DNA of 64,000 bases from Pararhodobacter marinus (GTDB taxonomy: Bacteria; Pseudomonadota; Alphaproteobacteria; Rhodobacterales; Rhodobacteraceae), in NCBI RefSeq assembly GCF_003122215.1, contig NZ_QEYD01000001.1, positions 372,001 through 436,000 of the forward strand. The letters run 5' to 3'. Position numbers and translations under genes: made by a program. Shown in pieces: positions 1 through 7,260 of this stretch; position 1 is the first letter of the stretch, and every line of letters starts with the position of its first letter. The notes under the pieces were generated by a model that saw only the letters and a list, made by a program, of their open reading frames with translations, did not search any database and had not been told where the DNA came from.

Positions 1-312
1 CGCCAGCGCGTTACGGGCGCTGTCGAGCGGGCAGACATCGGGGCAGAAGGTATAGCCGAAATACAGGATCGATGGTTGCGTGATCACATCGGCATCGGTG
101 ACCGTCTCGCCCTGCGCGTTGATCAGCTCGAACGGGCCGCCGATCTGATCGAGCCCGCCCATCGCCACCGAGGTGCGGCAGGGCGCGAAGGGATCGTCGG
201 ACATGCCCAGAAGCTGGCGCATCCACGGCGGCTGCAGAAAGGCCAGCACCGCCAGCGTCACAAGCATAAGCGTTACAAAGGCGGCGGCCCCGATGGCATA
301 GCTGCGTGTCAT
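1..312 (-). CDS. senC: SCO1/SenC/PrrC family copper-binding protein, partial
   Basis: The gene runs off the left edge; only the first 104 codons are present, starting MTRSYAIGAA. Residues about 5-25 form one hydrophobic segment, an uncleaved signal anchor placing the rest in the periplasm. Near the break the protein reads FCPDVCP, the CxxxC copper-binding and redox motif of the SCO1 family, which delivers copper to the CuA site of cytochrome oxidase and affects redox signalling. It is divergent from regB with a 93-base gap. In Rhodobacter-type genomes senC (prrC) lies between regB and regA in exactly this arrangement, so regA is expected just outside the window. The C-terminal copper-ligand histidine is not visible because of the truncation. 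Confidence 0.9.
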   Translation of the reverse strand, partial: MTRSYAIGAAAFVTLMLVTLAVLAFLQPPWMRQLLGMSDDPFAPCRTSVAMGGLDQIGGPFELINAQGETVTDADVITQPSILYFGYTFCPDVCPLDSARNALA

Positions 313-405
313 TCCCGCATTCCTCATGTGACTTTCCCGCGCTTGATGCCTTAGCCCTGCGCGCGTAACAAGGCGCAAATCCCTCTCCGCGACAACAGGA
401 CGCCG

Positions 406-1782
406 ATGGACAGACAAGCCCGGGGATTGATGAACCGCGATGTTCAGGGCCAGTGGGTACGCCTGCAGACCCTGACGCGCGTACGCTGGCTGGCCGCAAG
501 CGGTCAGGTCTTTGCGCTGTTGATCGCGCATTACGTCTTCGACCTGTACTTCGCGCTGAGCCTGTGTCTGGCCGTTGTGGCGGTGTCGGCGGCCTCGAAC
601 CTGTTGTCGACGGTGGTGTTTCCCCGCTCGCGCCGGCTGTCGGAAACCGAGGCGCTGCTCACGCTGGTCTTCGACACGACCCAGCTTGCGCTGTTGCTGT
701 TTCTTACCGGGGGCATGAACAACCCGTTCGGGCTGTTGCTGATCGCGCCCGTGACCATCGCCGCGACGGCGCTGACCCTGCGCTCGGTGTTGATCCTCGG
801 CGGGCTGGCGGTGGCGCTGGCGTCGTTGCTGGCGTTTTCGTTCGAGCCTTTGCGCACGGTGAACGGCGATATCCTGGTCCTGCCCGACCTGTTCCGCTTC
901 GGGTTCTGGATCGCGCTGGTGATCGGCATCGCCTTTATCGGGCTCTATTCGCGCTCGGTCGCGGCCGAGAAACACGCGCTGACCGAGGCGCTGCTGGCGA
1001 CCTCGCTGGCGCTGGCGCGGGAACAGAAGCTGACCGATCTGGGCGGCGTGGTGGCCGCCGCGGCGCATGAGCTGGGCACGCCGCTGGCGACGATCAAGCT
1101 GGTCTCGTCCGAGCTGATCGACGCGCTGGACGATCCCGAGCTGAAAGAGGATGCGCGGCTGTTGCGCGAACAGGCCGACCGCTGCCGGGCGATCCTGCGC
1201 TCGATGGGACAGGCGGGAAAGACCGACCTGCACGTGCATCACGCGCCCATCGAGACGGTGCTGGACGAGGCCGCCGCGCCCCATGCCGACCGGGGCAAGG
1301 CTCTGATCCTCGATATCGTCGGCGACGAGGCCCGCACCACCGAGATCCAGCGCCGCCCCGAGATCATCCACGGGCTGCGCAACCTGATCCAGAACGCGGT
1401 CGATTTCGCGCAGTCCAGCGTCTGGATCGAGGCCGACCTGACGCAGACCCATTTGTCCGTGCGGGTGATCGATGACGGGCCGGGCTTTCCGCCGCATCTG
1501 TTGACCCGGATCGGCGACCCTTATCTGCGCGACCGCCACGGTGCCGCCCCGCGTGACGAATCCCGGCCCGAATACGAAGGGATGGGACTGGGCCTGTTCA
1601 TTGCCAAGACGCTGCTGGCACGGACCGGGGCCGAGGTGCGGTTTCGCAACTGTGCGGGCAACGGGCATCCGCGCAAGGCGCCGGAGGCACGCTGCGGCGC
1701 GCTGGCCGAGGTCCGCTGGCCGCTCACCGCCATCCAGGCAGATCCGCGCCGGGCGCTGGGGGACAATGCGCCGATCCACTAA
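406..1782 (+). CDS. regB: Redox-sensing histidine kinase RegB/PrrB
   Basis: 458 residues. This is a membrane sensor kinase of the RegB-RegA global redox system, which controls photosynthesis, respiration and carbon or nitrogen fixation genes in related bacteria. About six hydrophobic segments occupy residues 30-180. The quinone-binding heptapeptide GGMNNPF is at about 102-108. The phosphorylated histidine lies in AAHELGTPLA (H221). A cysteine in the dimerisation helix (ADRCRAIL, C260) matches the redox-active cysteine of characterised RegB proteins. ATPase motifs are N-box QNAVDF, DDGPGFP and GMGLGLFIAK. The ATG at 406 has AGGA five bases upstream; an in-frame ATG at 430 is an alternative. 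Divergence from senC supports the call strongly. Confidence 0.95.
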   Translation: MDRQARGLMNRDVQGQWVRLQTLTRVRWLAASGQVFALLIAHYVFDLYFALSLCLAVVAVSAASNLLSTVVFPRSRRLSETEALLTLVFDTTQLALLLFLTGGMNNPFGLLLIAPVTIAATALTLRSVLILGGLAVALASLLAFSFEPLRTVNGDILVLPDLFRFGFWIALVIGIAFIGLYSRSVAAEKHALTEALLATSLALAREQKLTDLGGVVAAAAHELGTPLATIKLVSSELIDALDDPELKEDARLLREQADRCRAILRSMGQAGKTDLHVHHAPIETVLDEAAAPHADRGKALILDIVGDEARTTEIQRRPEIIHGLRNLIQNAVDFAQSSVWIEADLTQTHLSVRVIDDGPGFPPHLLTRIGDPYLRDRHGAAPRDESRPEYEGMGLGLFIAKTLLARTGAEVRFRNCAGNGHPRKAPEARCGALAEVRWPLTAIQADPRRALGDNAPIH

Positions 1783-1799
1783 ACCGCCCGGTCCCGGCA

Positions 1800-1814
1800 T
1801 TAACGGTGATTTAA
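1800..1814. promoter_or_regulatory. CtrA-type binding site TTAA-N7-TTAA
   Basis: TTAACGGTGATTTAA matches the full alphaproteobacterial CtrA consensus (TTAA, seven bases, TTAA) at all eight fixed positions. It lies between the regB stop and the start of the PAS protein at 1912, about 98 bases upstream of that start, in a GC-rich background where such a match is uncommon. The role is inferred from the consensus. Confidence 0.55.
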
Positions 1815-1911
1815 CCAATCCGGCAAAGGCTTGAGCGATACCGGGAATCGCCGTTCCGCGTAACGAGTGCTGTGTGCGGGATCGCTTCCGATCTGTGGAT
1901 TTGGGGGGATT

Positions 1912-3477
1912 ATGGCCGCGTCATTGACCTTTGCGCTCGTTCTCACGGGGACATCGGCCCTGACCGTGGTCGCGATCCTGCTTTTTGCCGCGGCCCTGCG
2001 CGGCCCGCGCCGGTCGGAAATCCAGGCTTTGGGGCCGGGGGGCGATGCGGCCTTTCTGCTCGATTCCGGCACGCTGGTCGATGTCAATCCGCGGGGCGCC
2101 GCCTTGCTGGATTCGCTGCGCCACGCCGATGAAGGCTCGGCCGAAGACTGGCCCCGGCTGTCGCGCTTCCTGATGGCCGAATTCGCCGATTTCCAGGCCC
2201 GGCTTGACGATCTGCCGGTGACGCAGCACGCGCGGCTTGCCGGGCAGTCCGACGCCGGGCTGGAGCTGGCGCTCGACTGGGTGGCGGGGGCGATCCGGAT
2301 CGTGGTCATAGACCCGCGCGCCGAAGATGCGAGCGTGGTTCTGGACCGCCTGAGCTATCGCGCGCTGCATGACGAACTGACGCTCTTGCGCGATGTGACG
2401 GAACACGCCCCGCTGCTGTTGTGGCGCGAAGACGGCGGCGCGCGCGTGACCTGGGCCAATGCCGCCTATCTGCGATGCCTGACCGACGCCGATCCCGGCG
2501 GCGCGCTGCGCTGGCCGATGCCCGCGCTGTTCAACACGACGGGCGAGCCGGGCGGCGCGCCCTGCCGGGCCACGCCCCGGGGCCTGCGCGACCGGTGGTT
2601 CGACATCTCGCGGGTCGGACACGAGAGCGGCACGCTGAATTTCGCCGTCTCCGCCGATGCCGCGCACCGGGCCGAGCGGGCGAAGCATGATTTCGTGCAG
2701 ACCCTGACGAAAACCTTTGCCACGTTGCCGATCGGGCTGGCCGTTTTCGACCGGTCGCGGCGGCTGCAGATGTTCAACCCGGCGCTGACCGATCTGACCG
2801 GGCTGGAGCCTGAATTCCTGCTGTCCAAACCGGGGATCGAGGGGTTCCTGAACCGGATGCGCGACAAGCATGTCCTGCCCGAACCGCGCGATTATCGCAG
2901 CTGGGCCAAGCGGTTGCTGGATATCGAGATGAGCGCGCCCACCGGCGGTTTCGAAGAAACCTGGAGCCTGGCCTCGGGCCAGACGTTTCGCGTCACCGCC
3001 AGTCCCCATCCCGACGGCGCGCTGGCCTTCCTGATCGAGGATATCACCTCGGAAACGCATCTGACCCGCAATGTCCGCGCCGAGATGGAAACCAGCCAGT
3101 CGGTGCTGAACCAGCTTGACGAAGCCATCGCGGTCTTCGCGCCGAATGGCGAATTGGTGTTGACGAACGCCGCCTTTTCCGAGCTGTGGACGCTCGACGG
3201 GGAAGAGACGCTCACCGCCGTGACGCTGAACGAAGCGCTGGACAACTGGCGCGAGGCGGGCGACGACCCCGGATTATGGGACAGGATCGCAGCCCTTGCC
3301 CGCGTCAACCGGGCCGAAGCGACGACGATCCGGGGCCCGATGCAGCTGGCCGATGGCGAAACGTTGCAAGTCGATGCCCGCCGCACTTCGACCGGGGCGA
3401 TCATGATCCGCTTCGCGCCGGGCGCAGGAGCGCATCCCGAAAGCAACGCCGCGCAGGGCTTTCGGGCCAGCGCCTGA
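1912..3477 (+). CDS. Membrane-anchored PAS-domain protein, DivL-like candidate
   Basis: 521 residues from the ATG at 1912, chosen because a run of Gs (TTGGGGGGAT) lies directly upstream; an upstream in-frame GTG at 1867 is less likely. One N-terminal membrane segment (about residues 5-28) is followed by three PAS-like regions, about 158-230, 265-385 and 388-480, the second ending FLIEDITSE. Helices such as KHDFVQTLTKTF join them. There is no HATPase domain and no recognisable phospho-accepting histidine box. Rhodobacterales carry a PAS-only protein called DivL that feeds the CckA-ChpT-CtrA phosphorelay. The perfect CtrA box upstream fits that identity, but the assignment is inference; another PAS sensory protein is possible. 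It converges on trxA. Confidence 0.6.
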   Translation: MAASLTFALVLTGTSALTVVAILLFAAALRGPRRSEIQALGPGGDAAFLLDSGTLVDVNPRGAALLDSLRHADEGSAEDWPRLSRFLMAEFADFQARLDDLPVTQHARLAGQSDAGLELALDWVAGAIRIVVIDPRAEDASVVLDRLSYRALHDELTLLRDVTEHAPLLLWREDGGARVTWANAAYLRCLTDADPGGALRWPMPALFNTTGEPGGAPCRATPRGLRDRWFDISRVGHESGTLNFAVSADAAHRAERAKHDFVQTLTKTFATLPIGLAVFDRSRRLQMFNPALTDLTGLEPEFLLSKPGIEGFLNRMRDKHVLPEPRDYRSWAKRLLDIEMSAPTGGFEETWSLASGQTFRVTASPHPDGALAFLIEDITSETHLTRNVRAEMETSQSVLNQLDEAIAVFAPNGELVLTNAAFSELWTLDGEETLTAVTLNEALDNWREAGDDPGLWDRIAALARVNRAEATTIRGPMQLADGETLQVDARRTSTGAIMIRFAPGAGAHPESNAAQGFRASA

Positions 3478-3503
3478 AGACAGGCGACCGCCCGCTGGAA
3501 CGA

Positions 3504-3533
3504 GAAACGCCGGGTCCTCCGACCCGGCGTTTC
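3504..3533. terminator. Bidirectional hairpin terminator
   Basis: GAAACGCCGGGTC, loop CTCC, then its exact 13-base complement. It sits between the convergent PAS gene and trxA and ends in TTTC on one strand and, by symmetry, on the other, so it can end transcription both ways. Confidence 0.75.
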
Positions 3534-3555
3534 CCTGCCAACACGGATGAAGGGC

Positions 3556-3876
3556 TCAGATAGAGCCTTCGATCCAGCTTTGCAGCGCGGCCTTGGGCGC
3601 CGCGCCGACCTTGTTGGCGACAATCTGGCCGTCCTTCACGAGGAACAGCGCCGGGATGCCACGGATGCCCATCGCCGCGGTCACTTGCGGATTCTCGTCG
3701 ACATTGACCTTGGCGATCTTCACGCGGCCTTCGAACTGTTCCGACAGCTCTTCCAGCGCCGGGCCGATCTGCTTGCACGGGCCGCACCATTCGGCCCAGA
3801 AATCGATGACGACGGGCAGGTCGCTGTTGCGCACTTCGTCATCGAAGGTGGCGTCGGTCACGGGAAAAGTAGCCAT
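3556..3876 (-). CDS. trxA: Thioredoxin
   Basis: 106 residues, the usual length of a cytoplasmic thioredoxin that reduces protein disulfides. The active site is WCGPC (W30, C31, C34) and the cis-proline region reads [10 protein letters not shown]. It follows addA on the same strand after a 60-base gap, in the tsaE-addB-addA-trxA order seen in many alphaproteobacteria. No fusion or extension is present. Confidence 0.97.
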   Translation of the reverse strand: MATFPVTDATFDDEVRNSDLPVVIDFWAEWCGPCKQIGPALEELSEQFEGRVKIAKVNVDENPQVTAAMGIRGIPALFLVKDGQIVANKVGAAPKAALQSWIEGSI

Positions 3877-3936
3877 GTCGGAATCTCCTGACGGAATCGG
3901 ATGCTGTGGGGGGCTGAACTTAGGGTCTGTCTCTAA

Positions 3937-6900
3937 CTAGGAACCCCCCGGATCGGGGTCAAGGGCGGCCTGTGCGAGCGCCGCCGCGACGGCCTCGGCC
4001 GATAGCGGCATCAGCGTCGCGGTCGCGGTCCACAACAGCGCGCACTCGACCCGGCGATCAGGATAGACCCCACGCAGCAGATGCGCATAGGCGCCCATTT
4101 GCCGCAACAGCCCCTCGGGCACCGCATCGGCACGGGCGGGAACCTGCCGGTTGGATTTGAAATCGACCGCCAGCACCCGGTCGGGCGTTACGATCAGCCG
4201 GTCGATCACGCCCCAGATCGGCTGTCCGTTCCAGATGCCCGACAAAGCCACCTCGACCAGCGCGTCGGGGCCCATGACAGGGGCAAGGTCGGGATTCTCC
4301 AACACGGCAAGCGCTTGCGCCAGCGCGTCGGGCCCGCCCACGCGCCCGGCGGTCAGGATCTGGCCCCGCGCGGCGCGGGTCTCGGGCGCAAGGGGGGCCA
4401 GATGTTCCAGCAGAAGGTGGATCAGCGTGCCGCGCGCCATCGCCTGTTCGCTGTCCTCGGGCGGGCCGCCATCCAGAAGCGGCAGCGCCTTGGCCCCGCC
4501 CAGCGCCGAGGGGGTCAGCGCGGGCGGGCGATGCGGCAGGACGGGCAGCGGCGGCAGGTCGAGAGACGGCGCCGCCTCGGTCTTCTGCCGCGCGGTGCCG
4601 GGCTGCGCCGCCGGCCAGTCGCCATGCGCGTGCCGCAGGCCCGGCCCGGTGGGCGAGTCCAGAGGTACGGTGCCCAGCGCCGGCAGGGCCATGGCGACGC
4701 TCTGATACCAGCAGGGCTTGTCGACCTCGCCCGCGCCGCAGACGATGAGCCAGCTTTCCGCCCGCGTCAGCGCGACGTAAAGCAGGCGATCGCCCTCTTC
4801 GCTGCGCAGGTCCTGATCGTGCTGATCGGCCTCGCGCTGCAACTCGGTCGCGTTGTCCTTCGTCGCGCGCAGGATCGGCACGCCCGCAGCCGCGGTCACG
4901 GCCCCGCCGCGCGGGTCCTGCCGATAGGCGGTGTCGGGCAGGATGACGATGGGCGATTCCAGCCCCTTGGAACCATGCACCGTCATCACCCGGATGCAGC
5001 GCCCCTTCCCTTCGGCCTGTCGCTGAACCTCGGCATCCGAGGCATCGAGCCAACCGAGGAACCCGTCGAGCGAGGGCACATGCCCCTGTTCATAGGCCAT
5101 CGCCAGATCGACGAAGGCTTCGAGCGCATCCTCGGCCTCGGCGCCGAAGCGGGCGCGGATGCGCCGCCGCCCGTCATGGCGGATGAGCACGCGTTCGATC
5201 AACTCGTAAGGGCGCAAAAAATCGACCTGGTCGCGCAGGTCGTTCAGCACGCTCAGGATCGGGGCATAAGCCGCCTCGTCCTTGCGCAGCTTTTCCCACA
5301 GATAGCCCGGCCGCCCATGCGCCAGCCGGAACAGCGCGTCTTCGTCCAGCCCGAACAGCGGCGAGCGCAAAACCGTGGCCAGCGACAGATCGTCTTCGGG
5401 CAAGGCAAGGAACCGCAACAGCGCGATCAGGTCCTTGACCGCCAGCACCTCACCCAGCGCCAGCCGGTCGGCCCCGGCGATTTCCAGCCCTTCGGCCTTG
5501 CAGGCGCGGATGATGGCGTGAAACAGCAGGCGGCGGCGGCGGACAAGGATCAGCACGTCGCCTTCATGGACCGGGCGCGGACCGTCGCGGGTCTGGATCT
5601 GCTCGCCGCGCTCCAGCATCGCGCGGATCTCGGCGGCCAGACGGCGGGCAAGCTCGGCTTCGGCATTGTCGGGGGACGGGCGGTCGATCGGGTCTTCCCA
5701 ATCGGTTTCCTCGGCCTTGTCGGGCTTGGGAATCGCGGGCCACAGATCGACCCGACCGGGCATCGCGGGATGAAACGCCAGATGCTCGGGCGTGCCGCCC
5801 AGCCCGCCGGCATCCTGCGCGAAACACTGATCGACAAGCCGCAACACCGCGTCGGACGAGCGGAACGAATGCTTCAGCTCCATCCGGTTGAGATGCTGCT
5901 GCGACGCGGCCATGCGGGCATCGAAACGGTCGCGCGTGGTCTCGAACCCCTGCAGGTCGGCGCCCTGAAAGGAATAGATCGACTGCTTGCGGTCGCCGAC
6001 GACGAAGATCGTGCGTTCGGTTTCGCGCGCGCCTTCGCCGACGGTGAATTCCTGCGTCAGAAGGTCGATCACCTGCCATTGTCCGGGCGAGGTATCCTGC
6101 GCCTCGTCGACAAGGATATGGTCGATCCCGCCATCGAGCTTGAACAGAACCCATTGAGCGACTTCGCTTTTCGACAGCAAGTCGCGCGCAAGGCGGATCA
6201 GGTCGTCGAAATCCAGCCAGCCGCGCGCGGCCTTCGCAGCATCGAGCGCGGGCAACCATGCGCGCGCGAAGGCATGCAAAGCGGCAGCGGCATCGCGCGA
6301 GGCCAGGGCAAGGCGCAACAGGCGCGCGGCCTCGACCCGCTCGCCCAGCCGGTCGAGCGCATCCAGATCGTCGGGGCCGATCAGCTTTTGCGTGGGCTTC
6401 GTCGCGTGTTTGCCGGTCTTGGCGACGAAGGGCTCTTTCGCGCCCGCGCCGGTCAGCAGCTTTTCCTCCAGCACCGGCAGCGCGTCGAGCCCCGGCACCA
6501 GACCGAACAGCGCATCGGCCAGCTTGTTGTCGTTGGGCCCGCCCTGCCGCAGCTTGGGGATGAGGCGGGCGAAGAGATCCCCCTCGTCCCCGTCGAACAC
6601 GCTGGCCAGCACCCCGTCCAGCGTCGCGCCCTTGGGCAAGTCGAACAGCCGGTCCAGATCGGGCGCATCGCCGGTGAAAGCGTCGCGGTGGCGGCCCAGA
6701 TCCGAAAGCAGCCGGGCGAACGCCTCTTCCCCCAAGAGCGTCAGGACCGCGCGCAGGATCGTCGCCTCGGCGCCGCTGGCCAACCGGTCGAGAAGCTCCA
6801 TACGCAATTGCTGCAGGCTGCGTTCCTCGATCTCGGTGAAATCGGGCGAAACCGCCGCTTCCAGCGGGAACCGACGCAACAGGGCCGAACAGAAGGCGTG

Positions 6901-7260
6901 GATGGTCTGGATCTTCAGCCCGCCCGGCGTTTCGATCGCGCGGGCGAACAGGCGCCGCGCGCGGGGCAGGATGTCAGGGTCAAGATGCTCTTCACCCATC
7001 TCGCGCAGCTGGGCGATCAGCGCCGCGTCGTCCAGCATGGCCCAGCCGCCCAGCCGCGCGAACAGCCGGTTCTGCATCTCGCTGGCGGCGGCCTTGGTAT
7101 AGGTCAGGCACAGGATGCGCTGCGGCGGCGTGCCGTTCAGCAAAAGCCGCGCCACCCGGTCGATCAGCACCTTGGTCTTGCCCGACCCGGCATTGGCCGA
7201 CAGCCAGGTCGAGGCCCGCGGATCGGCCGCGCGGATCTGGTTCAGCGAGGCTTCATTCAT
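3937..7260 (-). CDS. addA: Double-strand break repair helicase-nuclease AddA
   Basis: 1107 residues. AddA is the UvrD-type helicase and nuclease subunit of AddAB, the alphaproteobacterial equivalent of RecBCD, which resects broken ends and loads RecA. The ATP-binding loop is ANAGSGKT near residue 22, the Walker B region is VDEAQDTSPGQW, helicase motif V-like residues are VHGSKGLES, and the C-terminal nuclease motif is AVDFKSNRQ. I start it at the ATG at 7260 (MNEASLNQIR) rather than at the far upstream ATG, because this start overlaps the addB stop by eight bases (ATGAATGA), the usual coupling of the pair. Length and motifs look intact. Confidence 0.96.
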   Translation of the reverse strand: MNEASLNQIRAADPRASTWLSANAGSGKTKVLIDRVARLLLNGTPPQRILCLTYTKAAASEMQNRLFARLGGWAMLDDAALIAQLREMGEEHLDPDILPRARRLFARAIETPGGLKIQTIHAFCSALLRRFPLEAAVSPDFTEIEERSLQQLRMELLDRLASGAEATILRAVLTLLGEEAFARLLSDLGRHRDAFTGDAPDLDRLFDLPKGATLDGVLASVFDGDEGDLFARLIPKLRQGGPNDNKLADALFGLVPGLDALPVLEEKLLTGAGAKEPFVAKTGKHATKPTQKLIGPDDLDALDRLGERVEAARLLRLALASRDAAAALHAFARAWLPALDAAKAARGWLDFDDLIRLARDLLSKSEVAQWVLFKLDGGIDHILVDEAQDTSPGQWQVIDLLTQEFTVGEGARETERTIFVVGDRKQSIYSFQGADLQGFETTRDRFDARMAASQQHLNRMELKHSFRSSDAVLRLVDQCFAQDAGGLGGTPEHLAFHPAMPGRVDLWPAIPKPDKAEETDWEDPIDRPSPDNAEAELARRLAAEIRAMLERGEQIQTRDGPRPVHEGDVLILVRRRRLLFHAIIRACKAEGLEIAGADRLALGEVLAVKDLIALLRFLALPEDDLSLATVLRSPLFGLDEDALFRLAHGRPGYLWEKLRKDEAAYAPILSVLNDLRDQVDFLRPYELIERVLIRHDGRRRIRARFGAEAEDALEAFVDLAMAYEQGHVPSLDGFLGWLDASDAEVQRQAEGKGRCIRVMTVHGSKGLESPIVILPDTAYRQDPRGGAVTAAAGVPILRATKDNATELQREADQHDQDLRSEEGDRLLYVALTRAESWLIVCGAGEVDKPCWYQSVAMALPALGTVPLDSPTGPGLRHAHGDWPAAQPGTARQKTEAAPSLDLPPLPVLPHRPPALTPSALGGAKALPLLDGGPPEDSEQAMARGTLIHLLLEHLAPLAPETRAARGQILTAGRVGGPDALAQALAVLENPDLAPVMGPDALVEVALSGIWNGQPIWGVIDRLIVTPDRVLAVDFKSNRQVPARADAVPEGLLRQMGAYAHLLRGVYPDRRVECALLWTATATLMPLSAEAVAAALAQAALDPDPGGS

